Shown here piece by piece: positions 24,308 to 53,847 of a stretch of 64,000 nt of DNA. Within the stretch, counting starts at the first letter, position 1. Every line of letters starts with the position of its first letter. Source of the stretch: Lota lota (taxonomy: Eukaryota; Chordata; Actinopteri; Gadiformes; Lotidae); the NCBI GenBank assembly GCA_026745465.1, contig JACYXH010000239.1:713501-777500 (forward strand). The letters run 5' to 3'. Under the pieces are notes generated by a model that did not search any database, was not told where the DNA came from, and saw nothing but the letters and a program-made list of their open reading frames with translations. Made by a program: the position numbers and the translations under genes.

Positions 24308-26160
24308 GCCCTCCGCGCCTCGCGGTGGTCCCCATCCAGAACCCCACCCGTTCTGCCAGCCAAACCGGGCCCCCTCTTTAGTCCAGCTGGGGCTAGGACC
24401 CCAGCCTCGCCGGACCCGTTCCCATCTATCGGTAGTGATTCAAGCATTTCTCACAGTTCTTAAACGATAAATGCTGGGAAATTAGCTTTTAAAGCATGAA
24501 AAAGCGTGTCTACATGAATATCCAATTCTGCCATGGATCTGGCAGAGCAATTGCAGTGATCATGCATTTCTTATGGTTTTAAAAGATAAATACCATGAAA
24601 TTAGCTGTTAAAGCATGAACAAATTGATCAGTATTTAATTGTACAGTAATATTCAATTTTGCCAATGATTTGGCGGCCCCCTTGCAGTACCCTCCCTGGC
24701 CACCGGAGGGCGGTAGCCCATAGAATGGTTTCGCTGATCTAACAAAAAACGACAACACCCACTGCAGCACACGCACCGCCACACACTGAGGACTTGAGTG
24801 TAAACCTCACCGCTGTAACCGGAAGCCCTTCTTGTTCAGACCACCTGGTGGAAATATACAGGCTCAGTCAGAAAAATCTACAAATCATATTTTAGGTTAG
24901 TATTATGTTCACCAGAAGTGAGCATCTAAACCACTTTGTGTCTATAAAGAGTTGCCTGCGTGGTGGTTTGCTACACAATTGTATTCCTTTGTATTTTCAA
25001 CTAAAAGACGTTAAGCTGACCTTTTACCACTAATACGACTAATAAACTATCACGACTCACATTGCAGACCAAAAGGAACGAGTTGTGCGCTCTTTATGTT
25101 TGACTCCATAGCAACACACTTCGCCATGTGTCAATCTGTGTTCACTCTGCTGTGCTTTGTATGGTCAAAATAGGCTTTTTTTCCCCAGATCCATCTGCAT
25201 GACTTGGTTTACTGTTGGCTGATAATCAATGAGCTGTCTTTCACGAAACGAGACGACCGATCAGGCATTTGAACCACCAGCTTGTTACTTATTAGGTCGG
25301 GGGTCATGTTAGTTTTATTTATTTTTTAGGGCCCCTGTTTTACCACTAGGTGTGACATTGATTAGCCATTACTAGGCATTTCAAAATCGACCCCTTTGGC
25401 GAGATCACAAGTGCCATGGTCTGCCCTGATGAATAAATTAACAATCCCATGTGTGATCGCTACAGGGGAGATCTTGTCAAGGCTGATCCTGGAACCTGGT
25501 GGGGAAATTGGGTGGGGGTGGGGGGGCTTGACGCAATATTTATGAGCCATGTTTGTCCCCTGCCTTTCTTCAGTACTCGGTATTGTTTTTGGTCACATAA
25601 AGATGTCACATTGAGTTTTACAACATAGGATTTAAATTTGAAGTGTCATAAAACATGAGTAGGGTTTAGAGACTGGAAAGTGATGTGCGGGGCGGGGGCG
25701 GTACAAATGTTTTCGCCGAAGACGTTATGGTTGTATTCCAGATTGTATGCGTATAAATAAAGATGACAAGAGACAACTTAACGAACCGTGTGGATTGTGA
25801 ATTATGTTACTTAAATGAACCAAAGACTTAAGTTATGAACTTGGAACATACAGAAAATAAACGTTTTCCTCAAATATCGCCTTCTAAACTTTTGTCGCGG
25901 ACTACGTCCTCCACTGTGCCATGCGCCTTGGTTCAGCCATAGGTCACCATCTAAAATAAGAAGTGCAGCTTCTTACTAGCAGGGGGCGGTACGATCCCTA
26001 CAGAGCTGCGCGGGGGAAGAAGACAGCCAGCAGACAGAATCGAAAGCGAAGCGATCGATCCAAAGTGCTGGATGAGGGGGGAAAAAAATAGTTTTGTCCC
26101 CCACCCCTTCGGATACACAGGACTGTAAAAAAAAAAGATTCACTGGACCCATTTAAAAAA
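24308..26160 (+). other. lgals3 copy B 3' UTR, then synj2bp 5' flank
   Basis: The poly(A) signal AATAAA lies at 25756-25761. About 24580-25750 is missing from copy A. From about 25760 the sequence is the promoter side and 5' UTR of synj2bp, GC-rich near 25975-26060. Confidence 0.6.
25756..25761 (+). terminator. Poly(A) signal AATAAA, lgals3 copy B
   Basis: AATAAA about 1.45 kb after the stop codon, conserved with 18275 in copy A. Confidence 0.5.
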
Positions 26161-29223
<3,063 letters not shown>

Positions 29224-30930
29224 CCCCCGACGCCGCGCCCTGTCAGCTCTTTCACACGCCAGGTCTAGACACTTCACCCCACACCCCGGGACGACGAAAG
29301 AAACGCTAAACACAGAAAGATTAACAAACGGTAGAGCCATACCTTTTTGGGGGGGTGTTTCGTAGATGTGAATGTTGCCGGTGGCTTGCCCCTATGTTAT
29401 GTATTTATGTACATGTCTCACGCGCTAATCGTAGACTTGTGATCGACGGCGGGCAAATGTAGCGCCCTTACGTCGCGCGTTGTTTCATCGTAGGGTCACT
29501 CTGAGGCGGGGGGGGGGGGGGGGGGGGGGTAGCGACGTAGAGAGACGACTGTAATGTAGCCGTTGCACGCTGCACTGCGTCCTTCGTAATTAGCGTAGGT
29601 CAAAGGTCGCAACATAGCACCCAACATTCCAATGCCCCTCACCCCCCCCCCCCCCCCCCACCCCCACCCCCCCCTCTGAAATGGTGTCCGACAGTAGAGT
29701 AACGTGTGTGTGTGTGTTACAGCAAAGGCTTGCCTACCATTCCACATCAGTGTTCATTCACAAAGCCTTTCCATTTCAGTAACCAATCGCAGCTCGCATG
29801 CGGCCATGTTCCCCCCCCCCCCCCCCCCCCCCCCACCGCAGGTTGTATGTGTTAAAAAAGAAAAAGGTTTCATGTGCATGTTTTTCAAAAACGAAACACC
29901 AAAAGCCATACCAGGGGGGCTTCCTGTATTGTGTTGTAAGGCGGGGACCATCGAGGAAGGAGAATTGATCTGTAATATATAATGGACTCTGATTGCCTTT
30001 CGTGTCCATTCTGTACTGGTTTGTCTGGTTTGCTCATGACATGGGATTGTGTTGAAATTGTCACGTTCAATGAAACATAGTCACACAGTCACTCGAATGT
30101 TATCATGTTAATGTACCCCGTCATTGTCCACGGACTATTTTGCAAACTAACGCTAATTCGTGTCGCGAAGCCAGTTCCGATGAAGGAAGTCACTTGTTGA
30201 TTGGGTGGACGGTAGTCGGGTGAGTCCTGTTTTTACTAATCGACTGCAGCTACATACTTTATTTTTGAGCCCTTGAGGTTGGGACACAAAGTTCTCGATG
30301 TAAGAAAGACAACCACCACCGACTAGTTGTTTTGCACTATAACCACGGTCTCTTAAATCATTCTGTCATTGCCTAGAAAGCCGAACGGGTGTTTGTGATG
30401 TAGTTGTAATTGCCATGATTTCTTCCTCTTTTTTTCATGATAAGTTTGTGTCAGGCTGATGTCTGGAGTTCAACATAGAGCTAGTGTGTAAATACGTTTC
30501 ATTTGGCCGTGCTGGATGAGATTGGAAGTATGTAAACGTATGCCAGGATGACAGATCAGAATCATTAAATTATGCAAATACTATGTGTTTGAGGACCAAG
30601 CACCTATTAAAATTCATGTTGAATTCTCTTAATTGTGTCTTGGTCTATCGTGGGTGTGGGTGGTTATTTCCAGAGAAAAAAAAACACATTCATAATTTGA
30701 CGTTAGTTTGTTACTGACTCATACATCCAATCCACACACACACATCGGGTTATTGTAGGATGTCGCTACAGAGGCGACTGTGATGTAATCAAATGCTTCC
30801 CCCTCTCAGTGTGCTCTCATTCGGTGAGGGATAGAGTAGTGGTGCTAGTCGCCGTGCAACACTTGGAACGATTCAACGTTGATGGGAACATTTTTTAATA
30901 AATAAATAATATTTTTTAAGAAACCCTACT
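29224..30930 (+). other. synj2bp 3' UTR
   Basis: Non-coding, ending near an AATAAATAAATAA cluster. It contains a G run (about 29507-29529) and two C runs (about 29643-29660 and 29811-29834). Short open frames across these runs are compositional. Confidence 0.6.
30897..30902 (+). terminator. Candidate poly(A) signal, synj2bp
   Basis: AATAAA, overlapping a second AATAAA four bases on. Earlier ATTAAA hexamers near 30565 and 30606 are alternatives. Confidence 0.5.
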
Positions 30931-31811
30931 CGGCGATCTTCGGTTCAGTTACGCGTATATTCCCTGCGGCGACTTGGAACGAAATTGATGCCGACAGAAG
31001 CGAGTGGGGAGAGTGGCTGCGGACTGGACTGTGGAGCAGATCGTCCGCGGCAGATGCCCGATAACTCAGCGGATGTAAACCTCCATATGGTGTCAACATG
31101 GCTCCAGCATCTTCCGTAACTGCTGCACCGCTTGCTGCGGCGTTTTTGGCCTAAAAATGGCTAGTGGTCGATCGGTCCGCTCCAGCTGCCTTTCCGCCGT
31201 TGTGGACGCCCATGAGAGGGAAGTGAAATCGGCAAATGTGGTCTCTGCCTCCAATTTGACTGAATCGTTTGAGGCCTACACTACCCGAAGGATCACGTTT
31301 TTTCGTCGCTCGCTTGTGCTGCCTCTGATCGCTTCGTCAATTCTCATTTTTTAAGGTTTCTCCTGTTGTTGTTTTTTTTTTTTCTGCAAACACAACCCCC
31401 CCGCCACCATCGATTTGTTCTGCAACAGATTTCCCTGTTCCTGGAAGCTGCCGGCGGGCCGCAGTCACCAGTGCCGCTCGATGCGCTCTGCTGGGATTTG
31501 ATTTCAGGGCTTTGCGATTTTTTTAAGTGGAACGAAAAAAATTATTATTTTGACATATTCCCGTGGGTGATTTATTTTTGTTATACAGTTGTCGATCTCA
31601 TTTCTTTGGACATTATTCTGGAAAAACAACTTCCCCTTTTCAGGGGGGGGAGGCGAACCGCTTCCACTGACCAAGGGCTGCCGTCGAACGGTTTCTGATG
31701 TCCGCTCCGGTGTGTGCTGGACTTGTTGTTTAGTGCGGGGCCACTGAGGTGCTGAAACTACGACGACACGTAGGCTACAGGACGTTTGCCTTATCCTCTC
31801 AGGTTTAAATC
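30931..31811 (+). promoter_or_regulatory. desi2 promoter and 5' UTR
   Basis: CpG-rich from about 30950 to 31330. Frames at 31157-31354 and 31366-31698 are open but match nothing and are better read as 5' UTR. TTATCCTCTCAG at 31791-31802 is a good acceptor 9 bases before the ATG, so the coding start may sit in a second exon. Confidence 0.5.
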
Positions 31812-36862
<5,051 letters not shown>

Positions 36863-39200
36863 GGCGGGTCCGACCCCGGGCCCACCTAACTCCTGCTCCT
36901 CCTCCATCACCCCTCCTCGTCCCGCAGACCCGCCGACCTCTGACCTCCTGAACAGGACAGCTTTGTGGTCACTGTAAGACCCGAACCAACCAACCACCTG
37001 ACCTCACACTGCTTCACCTCCGGGTGGGGAAAGAGGCGGGGAAAAACAGAACGAAGATCTCGTCTTGGACCTCAGGCGGAGCGAGACCCCCCCCCCCCCC
37101 CCCCCCCCCCGAGGCAGCCGGTCGGACCGCCGCGTGGCGAGATGGACAGAAGGCCAGCGCGGACCCCCCCCGTACGCTGAGAAGGTCTTGAATGCAGCTC
37201 CTCTCGGGTCTGAGGTTTTCTTAGTAGTTTTGTTTAGTATTTTTCCATGAACCTCTATCCCCGTGTCAGCCTTTTACCCCCCCCCCCCCCCCCGGCTAGC
37301 TGAGACGACACAGACTACCAGGAACTCCTAACCTGCTGACAGTCGGGCAATACTTGTTGGATAACCTCTACGTGGCCTTGTATTCATACTACTAAACCAT
37401 GCTCTCCCCCTGTTCTTCTTTAAGAGGTTTCCGTTGGACCATGTTTTTACAATCTGAAATAGTAACGTAAAGAGTTGTCACTGGTTACCAAACTTCCCGG
37501 CTAGACAATGCTTTGACCCAAAGCGACTTCAGACGGTGAATTTAGATACAGGTCATTAATGAGCAGGTAGGGGTTAGGGCATCTTGCTCAAGGATGCCTG
37601 CAGGTCCGGCTACAGACTGTGGGAATCGATCCCAGTACATGTGGAGTTGGAGTCTAATACCCTACCTTCCAGTGTCAACCTAAATAAGATGAATTGATAC
37701 AACCATGATAGCCTACCTAATCATATGTAAAATTAATGGTTATTTCCATGTAATTATCACCACTGACTGAAATGTCCATATTCCTAGACCACCAATATGT
37801 TTGACAGTAAAAACTTTGAATGGAAGTAGCTTTATGGCAACCAGATGCAATGGGGAATCATGGGAAATGTAGTCTTTATTCCTGTAAATGCTCCTCCCTC
37901 TTCTTTAGCCTTTAACATGCCCATCAACGTCTTAGGAGCAGCAGGTATGAATGGAAACAGAGGTTTGTGATCGTAACATATTTATAACGTAGAAGGGTAA
38001 TGTTAACTTTGAGCCATTTCTAAATCTTTACCAACACTGTTTGATTTAATCTGGCTCCTCTATCTGTCATTGAGGAACTGGCAAAGTTCAGTACAGTCAC
38101 GTTTATGAGGTTTGTGGACAGGATTTTTATTTCGAATCAATGTAAAACAAAGCAGCTCTATAGACAATAAACAAGAACCTGACTTTCTCAAAAAGTAGTT
38201 GATGCTCTTAACTTTTATAATGAAGGGAACTTTATATTACAACAACAACAACTGTGTTACTAACTTCCTTAGTTTGAAATGTAGTTCTCACGTGTACTAC
38301 TGCAATGTACTTATACACCAAGTGTCTGGGTGGAACTTAGTCTAATCACCTTGGTTTTCCACCCAAATCCCTACTTTCATGGCTTTATATTTGTTGACAA
38401 AAAGGCATACCTACCTGTACATGGATAATGTTATTCCAAATGAAATTATTCTGGGTGTTATATTTCTGTGTATATTATTTACTTAGAACAGAACAGTGGC
38501 CCCTTTAAAGTAATGAAACCTTTAATTATTGTAATTCTTAATATATTGATTCAATATTGATTAATTCCTTCATATTAAACAATATGGTGCTGAACTTTAA
38601 CCACCTGGTCTGCGGCTATATTTGTCCCAATGAGATGGAAATAGAAAACGAATGAATACTTGTTTTTCAGTGACGTTTTTGTTGTTTTGTGTTACTGATT
38701 CAATGTAGGCTGTCAATATAGCATTTTAAAATCTCCAAGCATTCGTCTCGTTGAATTGCCGTGTGTTTTTGTTGTTAAATCTGAAACCTTACACCATGCA
38801 TAGGCTATCCTTAGTCTAGCGATCCCTCTCTCAGGAAGGTATGTGGCCATTCGAACAAACAGCAAGTCTTTTAGTTTATGGATGTATGTTTAAACCATCT
38901 ATTTTAATGTATTCCTTTTTTTCATCATCGGTCAAGTCCTGTTACATTTCATCATGTGTCCGCCGTTTTATGATGGTTTTCTTTGATTGTTTTGAATATT
39001 ACGATTGATTACACTTTGGATTGATTACAGTATTCCATGCTCAAAACATTTGGACCGACAAACAGCCAGACAAACGTTTTGATCTCCATTGTATTGTGAC
39101 ATCCATCACCTTGTATGTTCCTTTCCTAATGCAAGAAAGTCTCAAACGGTATGCTGTATTAGAATAAATTCAGACAAATCGAATAACAATGAAATAATTT
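36863..39200 (+). other. desi2 3' UTR and AT-rich flank
   Basis: Starts GC-rich with poly-C runs (about 37088-37110 and 37278-37293), then becomes AT-rich. It contains one reverse SINE (37497-37680). Candidate poly(A) hexamers are AATAAA near 38165 and at 39163-39168. No coding signal. Confidence 0.5.
37497..37680 (-). repeat. tRNA-derived SINE, reverse
   Basis: Contains CCAAAGCGACTTCAGACGGT, CAGGTCATTAATGAGCAGGT, CATCTTGCTCAAGGATGCCT and GGGAATCGATCCCAGTACAT in order, the full reversed body. Confidence 0.85.
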
Positions 39201-40247
39201 TACTGTCTGTGCATCCTAGTCGAGACAAGATACGCATTTTTCAAACTGTTGTTTACTGATTGGACATTATTTACTTTTTAGATTCAACAAATTATTTTCG
39301 TATCCTGTTAAAGGACGCTTTATAGGCCACCAGTGGTCTACATATATCATACTGGCTAAATCAATAGGGCTATATAACCCTTCCCAAAGTATCATTAATG
39401 ACATGCATTATCTGATTTTGTCATCATGTAACAAAACAAACCTCATGATTTCCCCCTAGAAAACATGGCCAACGTGTTAACTCATTAAATAAATAGCGAC
39501 CCCTTTAATCAGGCCACAACAAGCTACAATGTAAATTCGCTTTCAATGTAAATTCGGTTTCAAAGTAGTTCAATGTTCAACTGGGTTGCCATGACCACGA
39601 TATGACTCGTCGGTTTTTTTTATGGTTACTACGGTTGCTAATTATTTCCGTACTTTGGGTAATTTTCGTGAAATATAGCCTTTATATTTTAATGAAGTAA
39701 CATATACACCACCTTAGAAAATCCAAACGTTTTTTATTATTATTATCTTGTACCATGTAATCTGGAGAATATTCCGATTCGAAGAAGCAGCGGATATAAC
39801 CCAACCTGGCAACCCTTCCTCTTCGTCTACTGTCGTTTCGTACTTTACTCCGTCTCGCCATTTTGATCCAGCCACCAAAGCCTCAAGTTGTATCCGACTC
39901 TCAGATTTAACTCGCTGCAGAGAAAACCAGACAAAACTTATGTGAGTATATGTTTGTGATTATATACGTGGATAGAAACAGGGATTCAAAAGTTATTTGT
40001 GAATGTTGTAAATAGATGGCTAAAAGAAGGCTGATTCGACGCCAGTTAAATGCTAGCAGCTAACCTAGCTAACGTTCCCTATCCTAATTAGCATTTATTT
40101 TTTTTGTACTCGTAATACTAGCCGGGTTTCAGTTAAAAATAATACGTTAAAAATAACGTCAGGTCTGGTATGAACCCTCACCCGGCTCATTATATACGGC
40201 TGAACTAGTAGTGAAGTGGCGTGTTCTCTCGCCCCAGTCAGTGCAAC
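39201..40247 (+). promoter_or_regulatory. srsf5 promoter, non-coding exon 1 and intron 1
   Basis: A candidate 5' exon ends at 39941 (CTTAT|GTGAGT). The CGCCATTTTGATCC motif near 39856 is a YY1-type element common in promoters of RNA-binding protein genes. The second exon starts after GCCCCAG at 40238, ten bases before the ATG. Confidence 0.55.
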
Positions 40248-43200
40248 ATGAGCGGGTGTCGTGTGTTCATCGGCCGCCTGAGTCCGCATGCCAGAGAGAG
40301 GGACGTGGAGAAGTTCTTCAAGGGCTACGGACGGATTCGGGAAATCAACCTGAAAAATGGATTCGGTTTTGTGGTAAGTTTTTATTTTATTTTTTAAACG
40401 CATTTGTTTTGTTTTTCCCCTGTCGTCGAATCAATGGACATTTAATAAACGGATCGAACTAATCCCAATGTTTTAATAGGAGTTTGACGACCACAGAGAC
40501 GCCGACGATGCGGTGTACGAGTTGAACGGAAAGGAATTGTGCAGTGAAAGGTATGTGTAGAACTTACAAACGGATATTTATTAATTAGGAAGGACTAAGA
40601 TATAAGTGTATACAATTATATTGCGTCCCCTTGTGGCCAACGTTAATCTAACAACCAGATTAGAAAACTGGGGTTTTGTTTGCGTTGAGACTTAAAGATT
40701 AACAGTAACGCCTAGATACTCTTAATGGATAACAGACTCGGCAGAAGTCCACTAATGTCTAACTTCTTCTTTTTTCCCTTCACTTTCTCAGGGTCACAAT
40801 TGAGCTGGCTCGTTCCAGGAAAGGAAGGGGTGACGGAGCCGGACCAGGGTCCAGCCGCTTCTCTCCACGATTTAGCCAACAGCGCCAGTCCCGCAGCAGT
40901 GGATCCAGGTAGACATCTTGGTTTCCCTCATGGTAGACTCTCATTCTGTTTATTCGTAACCCCACAGAACCAGTATTACAGGTTAGAGGTTCCCCTCCCC
41001 CTTCTCTTCATTGTGAGACCCAGTTATCTGTCGTCGACCTCCAGATATCTTGATACTGTTTGATTTCTTACTTTTAAATGTTAAATATATTACAACTTTT
41101 GTCAGATAGTGCAAGCAACCTAGGGCTCAGCCTGCAATAATGCTGCACACATTGTGTGCACCCCAAATGGCCACGTGACTAACCCAAATAGCGTGACATG
41201 ATGGAACAAGCAGTGCTAATGACTCAATTGTAAACTATCCAATCAAGTACTACATTTAGTTGTGGTATTCCACCGTCCGGTGTTTAGGGCTGCTCCTGTA
41301 CACCCGACATGTTGTCCACTTGCTCAAGCTTATCTCTAACTCATTTGTCATCTTTTTTTGGTCAGGTACGGCCCCCCTGTGCGAACAGACCACAGACTCA
41401 TAGTGGAGAACCTCTCATCTCGTATCAGCTGGCAGGTGAGGGTTTCAATCTGTTTTTTTTTCCATGTATAATAACTCTGCCATCTCTTTCTAATCCTGTA
41501 CTTTCCGAATGCAATGAACAGCCTTTGTTAACCTGTTAAGTCACATCATTGTAACAATGTAGTATGCACAGTATGATTTCAATACATTCAAATTTAGCTT
41601 CAGTGTTCTCTAATTTGACCATGGTTTCTTTCACAGAAGGCACCGTTAATACGGCTGCACTTTTTGTACCTTTTGTACGACTTGTCTTTTTTTTTTTCTT
41701 TAGCAGCTGTTCTCATATGGTTTCGTCTGTTCGGAGCTGCATGATGCACACCCTCGAGTTTGAGAGGGCTGCAGTGCATTGCGCCCTCTCCTGGCTGTTT
41801 GTCTGAATAGTGTCCATTTGGTGCCTCTCCTTACACGCAGTTGCTGCTGGTCTAAGTCTTGGCGGGGCCCCCTAGCGGGTGAAAGTGGTCTAGCGCAGGA
41901 TACGGTAGCTTAAGGAGGTCTGGCGGTTCTGTGGTCTGGCTTCCCCCACGACTGCTGTAACCCCCTCATCCCGTTTGGGTCTTTTTCTGTTGCTGATGGA
42001 GTTTGGGCGGGGGTGTTGAGTGGGGCGCGCACCCCCCCCCCTCCCGTCCTCCTTGCTCTCTGGTGGGTCCTTGCTTGTGGAGGCTGGATTCCCAGGTGAA
42101 GGCCGTGGTCGTTTCTCAAGGGCTTAACACTGCATTGGTTCCCCATTGGTTTTCTATGTGGACTCGTGGCTCTAGGCTTTAATCTACCCCTGGGTATGGA
42201 ACGGTAAGTAGCATAAAACTCATGTGATTGGGGTATTTTTTCTTTTTTTAAGGGGATGGGCTGTTAAAACTGTAGATGAGTAGGGGGAGCTACATATGCA
42301 GGGCTGTAGATGGAGGGACGGTAGTTAAAAGTAGTTAATTATTTACACTGTACTTTGCTGGAACCCCATATTGATTAGCCACAGATTTGTAATTGAGAAA
42401 AATAGACTTGAAAGGATTGTCCACTCAGCAATAGTGTGTGTATATATAAATATAGTCAATGCCCTATCAATACCTTTTTTTACACTATCCTTTTATGTTG
42501 GCACGGCCCATGTAGACATTACTACATTAAGTGTACACATTGAAACTTTATAGGAGGAGAAACTAGCATAACTGCACTGGTGCCTAGATAAGAGCGTTGG
42601 GTCTATGGCAGGACACTCCCTTTTATCTGGCCGAACATCTTTAAGCAAATTTGAAATTTAAGGACCCAATTACTGGGACTTATTTTTTGCCATCAGCATA
42701 TCATTGGCTGATGGAAACTCTCAGTACAAAGCACTTCACCCAACGCCCCACCACTGACACTTACAGGGGTGACTGCTGTTAACTGTCGCCTGCCTTGTGT
42801 TTTTTTATTTTTTCTGACCAGGTTTGAAAAGGATTTCAATGACACTAGACGGTCACTTATTTTGGTCCTTTAATAAACGTCCGTCTGCCTTTTTGCTTTA
42901 ACAGGACCTGAAAGACCTGATGAGGAAAGTAGGTGAAGTCACCTTTGTGGATGCGCACAGAACCAACAAAAATGAAGGGTACGTTGTGGACCTTCTGGAA
43001 AGATCGGGGCCACGCCTGCTTCTTTCCCACATTACTGTCGCATGCGTTGTGTCAAGGGGTGGGGGTTTTGTGTCAGCTTTAACACGGGGGTGCTCTCACT
43101 TTGAAATCCACAGGGTGGTTGAGTTTGCATCTCGCAGTGACATGAAGAATGCCATCTCCAAGCTGGATGGCACAGATTTGAACGGACGCAAGTTGAAGAT

Positions 43201-43741
43201 CTTCGAGGATCGCAGAAGGAGGTGAGAATTGTCAGGGGTTTACAAAATGGACGTCTGTGTGTGGATTTGTCACACGCCGATTTAATTTAAGTTGACAAAA
43301 GTAGTAGACACTTGAAACCTTTTTCCAACTCTGAGCCTACGCTCATGGCATGGGTGGCCCCACGGGGAATCCAAGCCCTGACCCTGGCATTGTGGGTGCC
43401 TTAATGTGTTCAATGAGGGTGAACCTTAATGTTCTCCTTCCTGTCTCCACAGCCAAAGCAAGAGCCGCTCCCGTTCCCGCTCCCGCAGCTACTCCCGCTC
43501 CAAGAGCCGCTCCGTGAGCCGCCGCCGCAGCCGTTCTCCCCGCTCCCCCAGCCGCACCCCGGACCGCAAGTCCTCCAGGGGAGGCAAGCCGGCGGCTCGC
43601 TCCCTCTCCCACTCGCCCTCTCGCTCCAAGTCCCGCTCCAAGTCCCGCTCCAAGTCCCGCTCTCGCTCCCCACCCCCCGCCCAGGCCAAGCAGGCGTCCA
43701 GATCCCGTTCGCGCTCCGCGTCGGTCGGGAGCCGGCACTGA
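40248..43741 (+). CDS. srsf5: Serine/arginine-rich splicing factor 5 (srsf5), 7 coding exons, complete
   Basis: SR protein that binds exonic enhancers and regulates splice-site choice; nuclear. Exons: 40248-40373, 40480-40550, 40792-40908, 41366-41435, 42905-42978, 43114-43221, 43453-43741; 855 nt, 284 aa (human 272). RRM1 at residues 1-70 has RNP2 CRVFIGRL and RNP1 NGFGFVEF, and [20 protein letters not shown] is almost identical to human. The linker is Arg/Gly/Ser rich. RRM2 begins [27 protein letters not shown] is the invariant SR-family motif. The C-terminal RS domain is about 95 residues, with four copies of a CGCTCCAAGTCC coding repeat. Intron 5 (41436-42904) is by far the longest and holds a candidate poison exon. 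Which teleost paralogue (srsf5a or srsf5b) this is cannot be told here. Confidence 0.96.
41841..42203 (+). other. Candidate poison cassette exon in srsf5 intron 5
   Basis: Acceptor CTCCTTACACGCAG ends at 41840 and donor AACG|GTAAGT is at 42203/42204. Read in phase from exon 5 (which ends TGG CAG, phase 0) it gives LLLV and then a stop, so inclusion would trigger nonsense-mediated decay. SR genes commonly autoregulate this way. An alternative acceptor is TTTCTTTAG at 41703. Confidence 0.45.
43330..43415 (-). repeat. tRNA-like SINE head, reverse
   Basis: On the minus strand it has a degraded A/B-box arrangement, with CATTCC/CCAGGGTCAGGG and GATTCC-like boxes and GGGGCCACCCA. It matches the 51440-51530 element and lies in srsf5 intron 7. 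Confidence 0.5.
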
Positions 43742-44835
43742 TGGTTGGCTCCGCCCCCATCCTCACAGCCATAGCGTAACGGACTGATGCACGGAAACCA
43801 CCACCCCCCGCTTGCCGCCGACGTCCTCGTCTTTCAGCGATGAAGGAGCGGCCGCCTCGTGTGGCGGCCAGCTCTTGGTTTGAAAGCGGTGCAGGTCTGC
43901 GGCCGGCGTACACGTGTCCTCTGCAGGAAGTCGTTGGTTCGCTCTCAATGCTCTTGAACATTCTTCTGCAGTAACGTCATTTTGTTGCTTCGTTTCTGTT
44001 CATGAATCTTGTTCTTTTTCTCTTTAAAATCCCTCCACAGTTTGTTGGGAGTTCTGAGTGGTGCGTCGTTTCGTTCGGGTAGCGTAGTCCCTTTTTCGTT
44101 TTTGGACAAACACTTTAGTTTAATGTTTTGTTTTGTTTTAGGTTGAGCTCTCTTTAGAGAGCTCTCCGTCTCCTCTTCAGAGGAAGCCGCGGGCGCGCGG
44201 AGGGAGTCGCCCTCAGCAGCAAGTGTAGTGTTTAAATGTGGGATGTCTATGCGGGGGCATTCACATGATGCTGTGACTTTGCCGTCGATGAATCACCTGG
44301 AGTCCTCTTAACAATTAATTGTTTTTGTTTTTACATTCACTGCCCTGTTTATGTGAAGTAACTGCATGCTCCATTAACTTAAATTCTTTTCCCAGTCCCA
44401 TGTCGGTTAAAACTGGCTGTGATGTAGGCTTCCTTTGGCTTTTTGACGCTTCTGTGTATGTCTATATCAACATTTTTACAGTAATGACCTGGTTTTAATG
44501 TCTTGTCATGTAGTCAGTTTTGTGTGTAAGTACAAATCGTTGATCTCATGACTGCCCACATTAAAGATGCCCATTTGTTTTGTTGTCTCAGAAAACATGA
44601 CGTTTGTCATTGTGTCTCAGTTCAACTGGGGAATGGTCGAATGTGGAGTGGTATTTTCTTAAGGGGAATAACCGACATTAAAAGCAATCTCCAATGTCCC
44701 TTTTGACTATACCTCATTTCAACAGTAGTGATAACTTGCCATGCAAATCAAATATCATTTATAAAGGTGAAAGAAATTGTAAATATTTTGAGTTTTATTA
44801 ACACTTCAATAAAATTTGGTCCAATTTTAAACTGG
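43742..44835 (+). other. srsf5 3' UTR
   Basis: Non-coding, T-rich, ending at the AATAAA at 44808. The palindromic GAGCTCTCTTTAGAGAGCTC at about 44144-44163 could form a hairpin. Confidence 0.7.
44808..44813 (+). terminator. Poly(A) signal AATAAA, srsf5
   Basis: In CACTTCAATAAAATTTGG, about 1.07 kb after the stop, followed by a GT/T-rich stretch. Confidence 0.7.
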
Positions 44836-45579
44836 CTTGTGGTTTTTTTTTCTTCCATTTTACAGATTAATCCTTTTCCTCACAGCATTGTGAGTTAAGC
44901 TTAACCCTCACTGGGACGCCGAGATAAACCAAAAATAAACCTCTGCCCATACGGAGCTCCACACACTGTTGCGTTAGATTATGTGTCCGGGAAGTCTAAC
45001 CCTGTCTCGGTAGCGATCATCAAAAACAACGGCTTACCAGAACGAGCTCCACACATCCGCACATACCGTTGGGTTATACTGTGTCCGAGAAGCGTAACAC
45101 TCGGATGGCGCAATCAACCGCTGCCCAGACAGCTCGCTCATTTATATCTAGCTATAGCTAGATGCTACTTGAACTTGTGCTACCAAGTTGTATGAGTGAG
45201 TTGGGGAGGTGCTGGACCTAGACCCATTGGCTCTACAATGAGCACCCTCTCAATTATTCTGGCGCAGCTCTGGTCTGGCTACTATTCTATGTTTCCTGTT
45301 AATAAATTAACATTTAATTAAGGCTCCCTGTGCCTAAAAACCTTCATTTCTTGTGCGTTATTGAAATGAGATATATCTTCAAAATTTGTCTTTATTGTAT
45401 CCGAATTGTAAACCGTCAAATTGTTCATAGTGTACTTGCTTATTATGTTAAAGTTGACTTATTAATTGAAAGGACCGACGGCATTTCTGAGGGGCGTGGT
45501 TTAGGCACGCCTGCGTACAAAAAAATCACGCTAGAACCCGGAAGTGGATTGGATGCGGACGCACTCACCTGCGCTGATA
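44836..45579 (+). promoter_or_regulatory. srsf5-tmem87a interval and tmem87a 5' region
   Basis: Holds two diverged copies of a unit of roughly 95 bases (around 44952 and 45046: GGAGCTCCACACACTGTTGC / CGAGCTCCACACATCCGCAC). There is no clear coding signal. The tmem87a transcription start should lie near its right end. Confidence 0.45.

Positions 45580-53847
<8,268 letters not shown>

Larger units (their letters stand above)
18564..26043. repeat. Tandem segmental duplication, unit 2
   Basis: Direct repeat of 8938-18563. It begins in gmfb intron 5 sequence, has lost the gmfb exons between intron 5 and exon 2, and carries the truncated exon 2, intron 1, exon 1, the divergent promoter and complete lgals3 copy B. 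It ends in the unique synj2bp 5' region. Extra sequence not in unit 1 occurs at about 18915-19110 and 19147-19320. Confidence 0.93.

Noticed and set aside
31157-31698. Two short frames upstream of desi2
   Set aside because: They lie in the CpG-rich 5' region and look like upstream frames in a 5' UTR, not conserved proteins.
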